Counted from the first letter of the stretch, positions 39,275 through 50,348 are shown. The stretch is 64,000 nucleotides of DNA from Rhodocyclaceae bacterium (GCA_023383815.1 JAHDYG010000006.1:25061-89060), one strand, 5' to 3'. The notes: generated by a model not told the origin, from the sequence alone. Program-made: numbers and translations.

Positions 39275-39480
39275 GGGGGTTCTGTTTCCTCCGGAATGAT
39301 CGGTTCGAATCGGGTAGACGCCCATCCCGCGGGCGTGTTCCCGGCTTGCCGAAGCAAGGGGCATGTGGGGGCACTTGCAGCAGGCATCAAGCACCTATCG
39401 AGGAATGGCTTGGAAAACCTGTCGCACGGTAACATGTCGACGTGACCGATGCCGCGGTCCGTGCAAGGGAGAGCCACCCG

Positions 39481-40422
39481 ATGACGCTAACCGATCTGCG
39501 ATACCTCGTTGCGCTGGCCCGCGAGCGCCATTTCGGACGGGCGGCGGAGAAGTGCCATGTCAGCCAGCCCACCCTGTCGGTGGCCATCAAGAAGGTCGAG
39601 GACGAGCTCGGCATCCAGCTCTTCGAGCGCAGTGCCACCGAGGTCAAGATCACGCCGACCGGGCAGAGGATCGTCGCCCAGGCCGAACGGGTCCTGATGG
39701 AAGCGGCCCAGATCCCCGAGATCGCATCCGCAGGCAAGGATCCGCTCGCCGGCCCATTGCGGCTCGGGGTCATCTACACGATCGGTCCCTACCTGTTGCC
39801 GCGCCTGATTCCACGTGTGCACCAACTCGCCCCGCGGATGCCGCTCGTCATTCAGGAGAACTATACGACCCGCCTCGTGGAGGCCTTGCGGCGTGGCGAG
39901 CTGGACGTGCTGATCCTGTCATTGCCCCTCGATGAGGCGGGCATCGTCGCCCAGCCGGTCTACGACGAGCCGTTCCGTGTGCTGCTGCCTGCCGATCATC
40001 CGTGGACCGCGCAGCGCCGCATCGATCCGGACACGCTGGCCGACGAGCAGTTGCTGCTGCTGGGCTCCGGCAACTGCTTTCGCGATCAGGTGCTGGAGGT
40101 CTGTCCGCAGTGCCGCAACATCAGTGGTCTCCAGCGCACGCTCGAAGGCAGCTCGCTCGAGACGATCCGTCACATGGTTGCGACCGGGCTTGGCATCACC
40201 GTGCTCCCGAGTTCGGCCGCCGACGAGCTGCCGGAGCACAATTCGTTGATCGCGGTCCGACCGTTCTCCGATCCCGAGCCGGTACGGCGGGTTGCGCTCG
40301 CGTGGCGGGTCACCTACCCGCGCAGCGGGGCGATCGACGTGCTGCGCAGCGCAATCCTCGAAAGCGCCTTGCCCGGCGTGCGGCCGGTCGGGCGAGCGCC
40401 GGCCGTGGTCGAGGCAGGCTGA
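39481..40422 (+). CDS. oxyR: LysR family regulator, OxyR-like
   Basis: MTLTDLRYLVALARERHFGRAAEKCHVSQPTLSVAIKKVEDELG; redox-Cys region GSGNCFRDQVLEVCPQC matches OxyR pattern. Confidence 0.85.
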   Translation: MTLTDLRYLVALARERHFGRAAEKCHVSQPTLSVAIKKVEDELGIQLFERSATEVKITPTGQRIVAQAERVLMEAAQIPEIASAGKDPLAGPLRLGVIYTIGPYLLPRLIPRVHQLAPRMPLVIQENYTTRLVEALRRGELDVLILSLPLDEAGIVAQPVYDEPFRVLLPADHPWTAQRRIDPDTLADEQLLLLGSGNCFRDQVLEVCPQCRNISGLQRTLEGSSLETIRHMVATGLGITVLPSSAADELPEHNSLIAVRPFSDPEPVRRVALAWRVTYPRSGAIDVLRSAILESALPGVRPVGRAPAVVEAG

Positions 40423-40439
40423 GGGTGCCGGCGACGGGC

Positions 40440-41582
40440 ATGACCGCCGACCCCCTGATCATCGTCGGAACTGGCAGTGCGGGCTATGGACTGCTGCGGG
40501 CGATCCGCCAGGCGGATCTCGGTGGCGAGATCCTGATCGTGACGGCCGACGAGGGGGCATCGTACTCAAAGTCGCAACTGCTCGACGGGGTCGCGCGTGG
40601 CAAGGAGGCGGGTGATCTGGTGATTGCGACGGCCGACCAGATGGCGCACCGCTACGAGGCGACGGTGCTCGCGCACACTCGCGCGCTGGCGATCGACCGC
40701 GAACGCCGTGTGCTCCTGACCTCGCGCGGGGATTTCCGCTATGCCCGTCTGGTGCTCGCGACCGGTGCCGAACCATTGCGTCCGCCCGTGTTGCGTGGGA
40801 CGGCCGCGGACAAGGTGTTGACCGTGTCGAGCCTGTCCGATTACCGATACTTCCGCCACCAGCTCGCCGGCCGTCAGCGGGTCGCGATCCTCGGTGGCAG
40901 TGCTGCCGGGTGCGAGTTTGCCGATCACCTCCAGCGCGCCGGATGCGCGGTCTACCTGTTCGAGGCCGGCTCGCGCCTGCTGGTCGAACGCCTGCCTGCC
41001 TTGTGTGCGTCGCGTCTTGCGCAACGGCTTGCTGGAGCTGGTGTGCACGTATTGCTCGAGCAGGGCGTGCACCGGGTTGACCATGGTGTCGACGGCCTCG
41101 AACTCACGATGCTCTCCGGCGAGCGCATGACCGTCGACGTCGTCCTGTCGCTGCAGGGCGTGCGCCCGCGTACCGGACTCGCCGCGCGGGCCGGGCTGGA
41201 GGTGCGCAGGGGGATCGTTGCGGATCTGGAGCTGCGCACGTCGGATCCGGATATCCGCGCATTGGGCCGTTGCGCCGAGATCGCCGGGCGACCGTTTTCG
41301 CATCCCGACGATACCGCAGCCGCCTCCCATGTGCTGGCAAGGATCCTGGCAGGCGGGCGTGCGCGCATGGTGTGGGCGCCTCGGGCGCGTCACCTGCAGC
41401 TGTCTTCGTGCCCGCTGGTGCTGTGCGATGCGCCGCCGGTGCCGGGCGAATGGGTGGAGACGGCGACGCGAGGGGGCGTCACCGCCCGCTACCTGGATGG
41501 TCGCGGTATCCTGCGGGGCTTCGTGCTGATGGGTGATGCCGTTTCGATGGCGGAGCGGCTTTCAGCGCAGCTGGCGGGCTGA
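40440..41582 (+). CDS. FAD-dependent oxidoreductase (rubredoxin-NAD(+) reductase-like)
   Basis: MTADPLIIVGTGSAGYGLLRAIRQAD; second GxGxxG-type VAILGGSAAGCEFADHL. Confidence 0.82.
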   Translation: MTADPLIIVGTGSAGYGLLRAIRQADLGGEILIVTADEGASYSKSQLLDGVARGKEAGDLVIATADQMAHRYEATVLAHTRALAIDRERRVLLTSRGDFRYARLVLATGAEPLRPPVLRGTAADKVLTVSSLSDYRYFRHQLAGRQRVAILGGSAAGCEFADHLQRAGCAVYLFEAGSRLLVERLPALCASRLAQRLAGAGVHVLLEQGVHRVDHGVDGLELTMLSGERMTVDVVLSLQGVRPRTGLAARAGLEVRRGIVADLELRTSDPDIRALGRCAEIAGRPFSHPDDTAAASHVLARILAGGRARMVWAPRARHLQLSSCPLVLCDAPPVPGEWVETATRGGVTARYLDGRGILRGFVLMGDAVSMAERLSAQLAG

Positions 41583-41613
41583 TCCGAAGGCACGCGACTG
41601 CGGGTACGGAGTC

Positions 41614-44178
41614 TCAGCCTGCGCCCCCACCCCTTTTTCTGGGCCGTGCAGTGCTCGTGGCCTCGGTTGCGGCGGGGCTTGCGTCCGGCGCCGCAGCGCC
41701 TGTGCCTGCCTTCGGGGCGCGCGGCTTCTTCGCCTCGAACTCGAAGCCGACCTTGCCGTCCTTCCCTCGCACGAGAAAGGCGGAGAACTTCCGCCGCGTC
41801 CGCGCAGAGACGAATCCCTTGAGCAGATCGGTGCGCCCTTCGGCGAGCAGCTTCGACATCTGGGCACGTTCCACGACCTGTTGCAGGATGATCTTGCCCG
41901 AGCGAAAGTCGCAGCGTCTGGCGGCGCCGACCGAATGCTCGCAGACGTAGGCCAGACCATGCTCGAAGACCCGCCCGCCGCATTTCGGGCAGGGGCCGAG
42001 TGATTCCTGGGAGGAGAAGTCGACCGGCTCGGCGTTCTCATCCGATTCCTTCGGCTGGCCGAAATCGAACTCGGGCTGCCGGTCGTCGTTGAGCCGGATC
42101 TCGGCATTGAAAAGCCGTCCCATCTTGCTGCGGAAACCGGTCAGGGGGCCGACCCGACCGGTACGCAGCAGCGTCTCGATCTCCTCGATCTCGAACTGCC
42201 GGCCGGCGACGATCTTCCAGGCGTTCCAGTCGCATGACTGGCAAGCGTACTTCTTGTAGTTCTCGCGCACGGTGCCACCGCATTTCGGACAGGGCGCGGC
42301 GAGGGTCGCGAAGTCGCCCGGCACGGTATCCGATTCGTAGCGCCGGGCGCGTTCGACGATCTCGCGCGCCATCTCCGCGATCTCGTGCATGAACGCGTCG
42401 CGTGACAGGCCGCCATGCTCCATCTGTGCGAGCTTGTGCTCCCACTCGCCCGTCAGTTCCGGCGAAGTCAGGGAACGCACGCCAAGGCCCTTGAGCAGCG
42501 TGATCAGCGAGAACGCCTTGGCGCTCGGCACCAGTTCGCGCCCTTCGCGGTGAAGGTACTGTTCGGCGATCAACCCCTCGATGATCTGAGCGCGCGTGGC
42601 CGGAGTGCCGAGCCCGCGGTCGGCCATGGCCGCACGCAGTTCCTCGTCGTCGACCATCTTGCCGGCGCCCTCCATCGCAGAGAGCAGCGTTGCTTCGTTG
42701 TAACGTGCGGGCGGCTTGGTCTGCAGCGCCTTGAGCACGATATCCTCGGTCGCCACCGATTCGCCCGGGGTTACGGCGACAAGCCGCGCGCCGCCTTCGG
42801 GACCGTCCTCGACTGCAGCTTCCTTGCCATAGACGGTGAGCCAGCCCGGGCTGACGAGCACCTTTCCTTCGGTCTTGAAGGCTTCGCCCGCGACCCGCGT
42901 GACGCGCGTGGTGAGGCGATATTCCGCGGCAGGGTAGAAGATCGCGAGGAACCGACGTACCACCAGATCGTAGATCTTGTGTTCGGGTTCGGACAGATTC
43001 TTCGGCGTCGCGCCCGTCGGAATGATCGCGAAGTGGTCGGAGATCTTCGTGTTGTTGAAGATCCGCTTGTTCGGGCGCACCCAACCGTTGCGTCCGATCT
43101 CTTCGGCGAACGGCGCGTACTCGGCCGGCAGCGAGCGCATGACCTCGCCGACTGTCGAGACGTAGTCCTCGGGCAGCGCCCGCGCATCGGTCCGGGGGTA
43201 GGTCAGGACCTTGTGCCGCTCGTACAGGGCCTGGGCGATCTGCAGCGTGGCGCGGGCGGAAAAGCCGAACCGGCCGTTGGCCTCACGCTGCAGGCTCGTC
43301 AGGTCGAACAGCAGCGGCGAGAGTTGGGTCGAAGGCTTCGATTCTTCGCTGGCGATGCCGGGCTGTCCGTCGCAGCGATCACGAATGGCTTCCGCCTTGT
43401 CCTTCTCCCAGATGCGGAAGGCGCTGGCGTGCTCGTCGCCGTCGCGCTTGCGGAAGGCTTCGTCGAACCAGCGTCCCGTGTACTCGCCCGCCGCACACTC
43501 GAAGCGGGCTTCGAGTTCCCAGTAGTCTCGCGAGCGGAACTTGCGGATGCGTTCCTCGCGCTCGACCACGATGGCAAGGGTCGGCGTCTGGACGCGTCCG
43601 ACCGTCGTCAGGTGAAAGCCCCCCGTCTTCGAGTTGAAGGCGGTCATCGCGCGTGTCCCGTTGATGCCGATCAGCCAGTCGCTCTCGGCACGGCAGACCG
43701 CCGCTGCGCGCAGACCTTCGACCTCCTCGGCCGACTTGAGCCGGGCAAAGCCATCGCGGATGGATGCCGGAGTCATCGATTGAAGCCAGAGACGGCGAAC
43801 CGGCTTCTTGGTCTTCGCGTGCTCCGCGATGAAATTGAAGATCAGCTCACCCTCTCGGCCCGCGTCACAGGCGTTGATCACGCCTTCGACGTCCTTGCGC
43901 TTGATCAGGCGCGTGAGCAGTTTGAGCCGGTCGTGGGTCTTGTCGATGGGCTTGAGCGCGAAATGGGGAGGGATCACCGGCAGGTGAGCAAAGGTCCATT
44001 TGCCGCGCTTGACCTCGAATTCCTCGGGGGCGGCCAGTTCCAGCAGATGGCCGACGGCCGAGGAGAGCACGTAATCATCCGACTCGAAGTAATCCTTCTC
44101 CTTCGTGAACCCCCCCAGCGCGCGGGCGATGTCCTGCGCGACGGATGGTTTTTCAGCGATGATCAGTTGCTTGCTCAT
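41614..44178 (-). CDS. topB: DNA topoisomerase III
   Basis: 854 aa, MSKQLIIAEKPSVAQDIARALGG, toprim NACDAGREGELIF, LTYPRTDARALPEDY, C-terminal zinc ribbons. Confidence 0.96.
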   Translation of the reverse strand: MSKQLIIAEKPSVAQDIARALGGFTKEKDYFESDDYVLSSAVGHLLELAAPEEFEVKRGKWTFAHLPVIPPHFALKPIDKTHDRLKLLTRLIKRKDVEGVINACDAGREGELIFNFIAEHAKTKKPVRRLWLQSMTPASIRDGFARLKSAEEVEGLRAAAVCRAESDWLIGINGTRAMTAFNSKTGGFHLTTVGRVQTPTLAIVVEREERIRKFRSRDYWELEARFECAAGEYTGRWFDEAFRKRDGDEHASAFRIWEKDKAEAIRDRCDGQPGIASEESKPSTQLSPLLFDLTSLQREANGRFGFSARATLQIAQALYERHKVLTYPRTDARALPEDYVSTVGEVMRSLPAEYAPFAEEIGRNGWVRPNKRIFNNTKISDHFAIIPTGATPKNLSEPEHKIYDLVVRRFLAIFYPAAEYRLTTRVTRVAGEAFKTEGKVLVSPGWLTVYGKEAAVEDGPEGGARLVAVTPGESVATEDIVLKALQTKPPARYNEATLLSAMEGAGKMVDDEELRAAMADRGLGTPATRAQIIEGLIAEQYLHREGRELVPSAKAFSLITLLKGLGVRSLTSPELTGEWEHKLAQMEHGGLSRDAFMHEIAEMAREIVERARRYESDTVPGDFATLAAPCPKCGGTVRENYKKYACQSCDWNAWKIVAGRQFEIEEIETLLRTGRVGPLTGFRSKMGRLFNAEIRLNDDRQPEFDFGQPKESDENAEPVDFSSQESLGPCPKCGGRVFEHGLAYVCEHSVGAARRCDFRSGKIILQQVVERAQMSKLLAEGRTDLLKGFVSARTRRKFSAFLVRGKDGKVGFEFEAKKPRAPKAGTGAAAPDASPAATEATSTARPRKRGGGAG

Positions 44179-44289
44179 GCCTGTCGGGCTGCCTTGGGCG
44201 ATGCGGGGTCGGACCCCGCCATTGGAGGAAGGTGTGCGGCGGATGATAAAGACTTCGCAGCAGGGCCCGCAAGCTTGGCCCTGCCCGAC

Positions 44290-44763
44290 CTAGTGGAGCA
44301 GCGTGGGCGAGTCGTCCGGATCGTCCTCGCCGGTGAGCAGCTCGTCGAGAATCAGCGTGTCAAGGGTCTGATCCTGTTGCCACAGAATCATCAGAACGAT
44401 GATCTTGAAGCGGTGGAGCGTCAGCGTGAATCCGTTCAACGCCAGCGCCCGCTCGATGATGAGCTCCCGCATCGTGGCATCGAGGATTCCGGCGCTTTCG
44501 AGAAACAAGAGGAACCCCCGGCACTCGCCGTCGAGGCCGGACTCCTCGCGAGGCGCGAAAATGCGAACTGAATCGGGTGCCGGGCGGCGCAGCAATGGTG
44601 GGCTGGAGGCACCGGCGCGCAGGCCCGAGAGCCACGCCAGTGCCTCGGAAATCTCCTCATCCTCGAAGCCCGCGGCCGAGAGCTTGCGCGCGAGCTGGTC
44701 CGACTCGGGGCAGGCGTCTGCGTGGACGTAGTTTTCGAACAGGTAGACAAGGATGTCGAACAT
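44290..44763 (-). CDS. smg: Smg family protein (DUF494)
   Basis: MFDILVYLFENYVHADACPESDQLARKLSAAGFEDEEISEALAWL; adjacent to dprA. Confidence 0.94.
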   Translation of the reverse strand: MFDILVYLFENYVHADACPESDQLARKLSAAGFEDEEISEALAWLSGLRAGASSPPLLRRPAPDSVRIFAPREESGLDGECRGFLLFLESAGILDATMRELIIERALALNGFTLTLHRFKIIVLMILWQQDQTLDTLILDELLTGEDDPDDSPTLLH

Positions 44764-44781
44764 GGGTGGTCCGGGCAGTCT

Positions 44782-45918
44782 TCAAAGGCGCTGGAAGCGG
44801 CCTCCGGCCGCTCGGCTGACATGGCCGTCGAGTTCCAGTGCAAGCAGGATGGCGTAGAGCGCTTCGACCGTCAAGCCGGAACGGATCGCAAGGGTGTCGA
44901 TATCGACAGGGTCGTGGCCCATCTCCTGCAGCAGCTTTGCCTCCTCGTCTTCGAGGCTGCGCAGGGAGGCGCCGCGCGCTGCTGGAGGGTCCGGATGCTC
45001 GTGCCGCGCACCCGTGCGGATGCGTGTCGTTGCCTCCGGGGTGGCTGCGCTTTGCCCCCAGCGCAGTTCCTCGAGAATGTCCTCGGCCGTCTCGACCAGT
45101 TTCGCCCCTTCCCGAATGAGGCGGTGGCAGCCACGTGCAAGTGGAGAGTGAATCGAACCGGGGATCGCAAAAACCTCCCGGCCGGCCTCGTTGGCGAGCC
45201 GGGCGGTGATCAGAGAACCACTGTTCACCGCGGCTTCGACCACGAGTACTCCGCGGCACAACCCTGCAATGATGCGGTTGCGCCGGGGAAAATGGTGGGC
45301 GTGTGGCGGCGCACCGAGTGGAAACTCGCTGACGATTGCGCCTTGCTCGGCGATCGCGTGTGCAATCTCGCGATTGCGTGCCGGATACACCCGGTCGGCG
45401 CCGGTGCCGATGACTGCGATGGTCTTCCCCTGTACCGCAAGCGCCCCGCGGTGCGCCGCGGCATCGATTCCGAGGGCGAGCCCGCTGACGACGGTGAGCC
45501 CGGTGCTTGCAAGCACGCGCGCGAAGGCGTCGGCATTGGCAACGCCCTGCGGGGTGGCCGAGCGGGCGCCGACGATCGCCAGTGCGGCGCACTCGAGCAC
45601 CGCCACGTCACCCTTGACGTACAGCAGGACCGGAGGATCTGGCGCATCGAGGAGTGCGGCCGGGTAAGCCGGATCGCCCAGCGTCAGGATGGCGTTTCCG
45701 GGTCGGGTGAGCCATTCGAGCGTCGCATCGATCCGGGCCTGATCGGGCGCGCCGAGCAGGGAGCTTGCGAGCGAGGCCCCGACGACCCTGGCCAGCGCTT
45801 GGTGATCGGCCGTAAAGATCCTGTCCGGCAGTCCGAAAGCCGCCAGCAGTGCGCGCTGCGCAGCTGGCCCCGCGCCCGGGTGCAGCGTCAGCCGCAACCA
45901 CCCGGCGATTTCTTCCAT
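44782..45918 (-). CDS. dprA: DNA processing protein DprA
   Basis: AIVGARSATPQGVANADAFARVLASTGLTVVSGLALGIDAAAHRGAL. Confidence 0.96.
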   Translation of the reverse strand: MEEIAGWLRLTLHPGAGPAAQRALLAAFGLPDRIFTADHQALARVVGASLASSLLGAPDQARIDATLEWLTRPGNAILTLGDPAYPAALLDAPDPPVLLYVKGDVAVLECAALAIVGARSATPQGVANADAFARVLASTGLTVVSGLALGIDAAAHRGALAVQGKTIAVIGTGADRVYPARNREIAHAIAEQGAIVSEFPLGAPPHAHHFPRRNRIIAGLCRGVLVVEAAVNSGSLITARLANEAGREVFAIPGSIHSPLARGCHRLIREGAKLVETAEDILEELRWGQSAATPEATTRIRTGARHEHPDPPAARGASLRSLEDEEAKLLQEMGHDPVDIDTLAIRSGLTVEALYAILLALELDGHVSRAAGGRFQRL

Positions 45919-45928
45919 CGGGCGCGGT

Positions 45929-46957
45929 TCAGGGGGTGCGAAGACTGTCGCCGATCTTGACCGGGCCGTCGGTGTCCATCACAAGGGCGTAGGCGACGCT
46001 GTCGAAAACACGGAAGATCAGCACGAGACCGAAACGCTGCTCGGGCAGGTCGAAGCGCTCCGTATTCTCTTCTTCATCCTTATATACCGTCGAGCCGCGC
46101 GTGCGGTGCAGCGCCAGAACGTGTCCTTCCTCCAGTCCGTCGCGCTCGCCGATGTTCATCGAGATCACGTGGTGACGACCCGTCTCCGATACCCCACGGT
46201 AGATGCCCGCCACGTGTCCGGAGACCTCGACCTCGGGCGCGTGTGGCACGTATGCGAACACGCGCGGGCGCTCGCTGGGCACGAGCCGGTCACCGGTCTT
46301 GATCTCCTCGACCGAGGACAGGATCTGCAGCGTGGTCGGGTTTCCTGCCTGGACGACCCGCGCCGAACCGAGCGACTCCGCCTCGTAACCCAGGATCTGG
46401 CCGGTGACCGGGTCCGGCAGCGGTTTGGTATTGCGAAAGATCTGCCACACCTCATGCTCGTCCGAGACGTCCTTCGCAAAGACGTTGTCGCCCTGTCCGG
46501 TCAGCACGCGTCCGATTTCGGTCGCGACGATGGTGCCGGCCTCGACCATGCGCGGATCGTCGGAAATCAGCGGATGGGTGAGGAAGGGCTCGATTGCACG
46601 CATCGGGATGGTCGGGATGAACGTCCCGACCGGTTCGCTGTAAATCTGCGGCGACAGGCGCTGATCGCCGCTGATGCGCTGGCCGATCATCAGGTACGGC
46701 CCACTGCGGTCCAGCAGGATCACCTGCCCGGGATAGATCAGGTGCGGATTGTTGATCTGTTCGCGGTTCATCCGCCAGACTTCCGGCCAGCGCCACGGCT
46801 GCTTCAGGAAACGGGCGGAGATGTCCCACAGGGTGTCGCCGCGCACCACGGTGTAGGTATCCGGTGCGTCCTCGGCCAGTGCGACCGGCTGCGCCAGGGC
46901 TGGACCGCCGAACAGGAACGCTGCGCTCAGGATCAGAGGGAATATAATGCGGATCAT
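45929..46957 (-). CDS. LysM peptidoglycan-binding domain protein
   Basis: Signal peptide; TYTVVRGDTLWDISARFLKQPWRWPEVWRMNREQINNPHLIYPGQVILL. Confidence 0.93.
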   Translation of the reverse strand: MIRIIFPLILSAAFLFGGPALAQPVALAEDAPDTYTVVRGDTLWDISARFLKQPWRWPEVWRMNREQINNPHLIYPGQVILLDRSGPYLMIGQRISGDQRLSPQIYSEPVGTFIPTIPMRAIEPFLTHPLISDDPRMVEAGTIVATEIGRVLTGQGDNVFAKDVSDEHEVWQIFRNTKPLPDPVTGQILGYEAESLGSARVVQAGNPTTLQILSSVEEIKTGDRLVPSERPRVFAYVPHAPEVEVSGHVAGIYRGVSETGRHHVISMNIGERDGLEEGHVLALHRTRGSTVYKDEEENTERFDLPEQRFGLVLIFRVFDSVAYALVMDTDGPVKIGDSLRTP

Positions 46958-47136
46958 CGCTCGCTTCCGATTGGAGCAGACCGGATCTTCCCTTCGCCGG
47001 AACAACAGGCCCGGTCCCGGGATCCAATCCGCAGTCTACATTCAGGTGTCACGTGCCGGCGTCACGAACGCTTTCCTCCGGCATGCCAAAGCACTTGAAA
47101 TTCTGCACGTAAAGACCTAACCCGGCAAGCTTTCAT

Positions 47137-47640
47137 ATGGCTCTCCTCCCAATTCTTCGCTACCCCGATCCACGCCTTCATATTCGCGCCACGCCGGTCG
47201 CTGCCGTTGACGACCGGATCCGGCGGCTCGTTTCGGACATGGCCGAGACCATGTACGAAGCACCGGGCATCGGACTCGCGGCCACCCAGGTGGACGTACA
47301 CCAGCGCGTCGTCGTGATCGACGTGTCGGAAGACAAATCCGCCCTGCAGGTTTTCATCAATCCGGAGATCATCGAGCGGGAAGGCGAGCAGGTGTGCGAG
47401 GAAGGCTGCCTGTCCGTGCCGGGGATCTACGAGAAGGTGGCGCGTGCCGAGCGGGTTCGCGTGCGCGCGCTGGATGTCGAGGGCAAGCCGTTCGAACTGG
47501 CCGCCGAGGGCTTGCTGGCAGTGTGTATCCAGCACGAGATCGACCACCTCGACGGCAAGGTTTTCGTCGAGTACCTGTCGAACCTGAAGCTCAACCGTAT
47601 CCGGACCAAGCTCGCCAAGAAGGCGCGGATCACGGCGTGA
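47137..47640 (+). CDS. def: Peptide deformylase
   Basis: [51 protein letters not shown]. Confidence 0.97.
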   Translation: MALLPILRYPDPRLHIRATPVAAVDDRIRRLVSDMAETMYEAPGIGLAATQVDVHQRVVVIDVSEDKSALQVFINPEIIEREGEQVCEEGCLSVPGIYEKVARAERVRVRALDVEGKPFELAAEGLLAVCIQHEIDHLDGKVFVEYLSNLKLNRIRTKLAKKARITA

Positions 47641-48596
47641 CGAGTCCGGCTACGTTCAGGGTCGCCTTCGCTGGCACGCCGGAGTTTGCCGCGCGGGCGC
47701 TGGAGGCGATCATCGCCGCGGGGTTCGAGATTCCGCTCGTGCTCACGCAGCCGGACCGTCCGGCAGGGCGCGGCATGAAACTCCAGCCCGGGCCGGTCAA
47801 GCTGTGCGCGCAGCGCCATGGCATTGCGGTGGATCAACCGGAGCGGCTGCGGACCGAAGACCAGCGCGCCGCGCTGCGTGCATGCGCACCCGATGTATTG
47901 GTGGTCGCGGCCTATGGCCTCATCCTGCCGCGCGAAGTGCTCGAGCTGCCGCGCCTGGGCTGCCTCAACATCCATGCATCGCTGCTGCCGCGCTGGCGCG
48001 GGGCGGCTCCGATCCATCGTGCGATCGAAGCGGGCGACCGCGAGTCGGGCATCACGATCATGCAGATGGACGAAGGGCTCGATACCGGACCGATGCTCTT
48101 GGCGCGCGCACTTCCGATCGCACCCGGCGACACCACCGGCAGCCTGCATGACAGGCTGGCCGGGCTCGGCGCGCAGATGATCGTCGAGGCGCTCGCGGCA
48201 CTGCGGAACGGGCCGCTGCTGGCGGTGCCGCAGCCAACCAAAGGCGTGACCTACGCATCGAAGATCGGCCGCGCCGAGTCGGCCATCGACTGGCGCCGCC
48301 GCGCGGACGAGATCGACCGGCAGGTGCGCGCCTTCAATCCCTATCCGGTCGCGACTGCACGGCTGGGTGGTACGCCGCTCAAGATCTGGCGCGCCGAAGT
48401 GCTCGACGGGGCACGGGGTCTTCCTGGAGAGGTGCTGGAGGTGGGCGCGAGCGGCATCGTCGTCGCGTGCGGCCAGGGGGCGTTGCGTTTGCTGGAGTTG
48501 CAGCGCCCGGGCAGCCGCCGCATGGCAGCAGGGGAATTCCTGCGCGGGTTCGCGGTCGACCGCGGCATGCAGATGGAAGGTCAGGACGGCGCGTGA
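47637..48596 (+). CDS. fmt: Methionyl-tRNA formyltransferase
   Basis: GTG start overlapping def stop; [44 protein letters not shown]. Confidence 0.96.
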   Translation: MTSPATFRVAFAGTPEFAARALEAIIAAGFEIPLVLTQPDRPAGRGMKLQPGPVKLCAQRHGIAVDQPERLRTEDQRAALRACAPDVLVVAAYGLILPREVLELPRLGCLNIHASLLPRWRGAAPIHRAIEAGDRESGITIMQMDEGLDTGPMLLARALPIAPGDTTGSLHDRLAGLGAQMIVEALAALRNGPLLAVPQPTKGVTYASKIGRAESAIDWRRRADEIDRQVRAFNPYPVATARLGGTPLKIWRAEVLDGARGLPGEVLEVGASGIVVACGQGALRLLELQRPGSRRMAAGEFLRGFAVDRGMQMEGQDGA

Positions 48597-48675
48597 CGCA
48601 GCGCGCACTTGAATCCAGACCTGGGCGGCACCATCTGTGGGACGTGTCGGAAGACTTTGGAAAGGAATGCGGAAG

Positions 48676-49521
48676 ATGTTCGGTAACTGGATCAAGACCT
48701 CGATCCTGATGGCAGGCATCGTCGCGCTCTTCGGCGCGGTCGGTGCGATGATCGGCGGGCGCGATGGAATGCTGCTCGCATTGCTGTTCGGCGGCGGGAT
48801 GAACCTGTGGGCCTACTGGTTCTCGGACAAGATGGTGCTGCGGATGTACAAGGCCCGCGAAGTCGATCCGGCGTCCTCGCCTTATCTGTACAACATGGTG
48901 CGTGAGCTGGCGCAGCGCGCCGAACTGCCGATGCCCAAGGTCTATCTGATTGACGAAGCGCAACCGAATGCGTTCGCGACCGGGCGCAATCCCGACAATG
49001 CGGCGGTTGCCGCGACCACCGGCATCCTGCGGCTCCTGTCGGAGCGCGAACTGCGCGGCGTCATGGCGCATGAGCTCGCACATGTGAAGAACCGCGACAT
49101 CCTGATTTCGACGATCTCGGCGACCGTTGCCGGAGCGATCTCGATGCTGGCGCAGTTCGGCATGTTCTTCGGCGGGCGCGGAGAAGATCGTCCGCATCCG
49201 GTGCTCGGCCTGCTGATGATGATCCTTGCTCCGATTGCCGCGATGATCATCCAGATGGCGATCTCGCGCACCCGTGAGTTCGGGGCTGACCGCGGCGGTG
49301 CAGAGATTTCGGGCGATCCCGAGGCGCTCGCGAGTGCGCTGGCAAAGATCGAAGCCTATGCGAAGGGGCTGCCGATGCACGCGGCCGAAGAGCACCCCGA
49401 GACCGCGCAGATGATGATCATGAATCCGCTTTCCGGTGGTGGCCTGCGCGGCCTCTTTTCGACCCACCCGGCCACGCAGGAGCGCATCGCACGGCTGCGC
49501 GCGATGGCGATGGGGCGCTGA
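48676..49521 (+). CDS. htpX: Protease HtpX
   Basis: [35 protein letters not shown] zinc-protease motif. Confidence 0.95.
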   Translation: MFGNWIKTSILMAGIVALFGAVGAMIGGRDGMLLALLFGGGMNLWAYWFSDKMVLRMYKAREVDPASSPYLYNMVRELAQRAELPMPKVYLIDEAQPNAFATGRNPDNAAVAATTGILRLLSERELRGVMAHELAHVKNRDILISTISATVAGAISMLAQFGMFFGGRGEDRPHPVLGLLMMILAPIAAMIIQMAISRTREFGADRGGAEISGDPEALASALAKIEAYAKGLPMHAAEEHPETAQMMIMNPLSGGGLRGLFSTHPATQERIARLRAMAMGR

Positions 49522-49675
49522 GCGAGAATGCGGTCGGACACTGGACCTGGAAGGGGTCGGGCCAGGCGCGGTGTCTGAGCAGACCTGTTTCGAGCCGGGG
49601 GTTGCTGCGCCGTCGCGTGGCAGACTGATAGAATCCGCACGAGCTGTATGCCGCAGCGCCCCTCGGAGAACAGGA

Positions 49676-50308
49676 ATGAAGGCGCGGATCCTCAAAGTCA
49701 TTTTTCTGCTCGCAGTGCCGGGAGCAGGCGCGTTCGCGCAGAACACTCCTGCGCCCTATGCCTATAACGTCACCGTGACGGTGACCGCGCCATCCGGCTC
49801 GGCCGGCACCGGCTTGCCGAAGACCCAGCCGACCAACACGCGCTTCTCACCCTGCTCGTTGGCCAGCGCACTCGATCAACTCACCCTGACTGTGAAGTAC
49901 GATGCTGGCAAGACGTCCGAGAACAAGCGCGACGTCTACGTTTTCTTCCATAAACCCGACGCGGTCGGAACGGCCAAGGATCCGAAGTTCTTCAGTGTTA
50001 CCAAGCGCAGCACCGCGGTGCCCTACCTGATCACCGCGCGCACGGATCAGGCTGCGCTGACGACCAACCGTACGATCGACCGCTACGTGACGGCCGCGAA
50101 CAATCTGGGCGGCGCGATCACCGAGGTCGTGCTGGGTGGCAATACGGTGCTCGAAGGCCTGCCGACCGGTACCTGGCAGGCAATCGCGATCATCGCCGAT
50201 TCGACCGAGGTCGATTTCGACGACCCGGGCACCTGGCTCGCATGGGATGTCGCGAGCTTCGTGCTCGGCAAACCCTGGCTCGGCAAGCGCAACACCGTCT
50301 GCCTTTGA
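49676..50308 (+). CDS. Uncharacterised secreted protein
   Basis: Signal peptide MKARILKVIFLLAVPGAGAFAQ; 210 aa; no family recognised; two cysteines (SPC, NTVCL). Confidence 0.72.
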   Translation: MKARILKVIFLLAVPGAGAFAQNTPAPYAYNVTVTVTAPSGSAGTGLPKTQPTNTRFSPCSLASALDQLTLTVKYDAGKTSENKRDVYVFFHKPDAVGTAKDPKFFSVTKRSTAVPYLITARTDQAALTTNRTIDRYVTAANNLGGAITEVVLGGNTVLEGLPTGTWQAIAIIADSTEVDFDDPGTWLAWDVASFVLGKPWLGKRNTVCL

Positions 50309-50313
50309 CCGCG

Positions 50314-50348
50314 GCGCCGAACAGGCGCAATCTTTTGCCTGTCGGCGC
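50314..50348 (+). terminator. Terminator-like hairpin between secreted protein gene and tpx
   Basis: GCGCCGAACAGGC...GCCTGTCGGCGC with one bulge, TCTTTT in loop. Confidence 0.5.

Noticed and set aside
39275-39480. Possible OxyR binding site between degP and the LysR gene
   Set aside because: Only an isolated CTAT was found; no ATAG-N7-CTAT spacing could be assembled
42415-44571. 718-aa plus-strand ORF opposite topB
   Set aside because: Shadow of topoisomerase III gene; no domain recognisable
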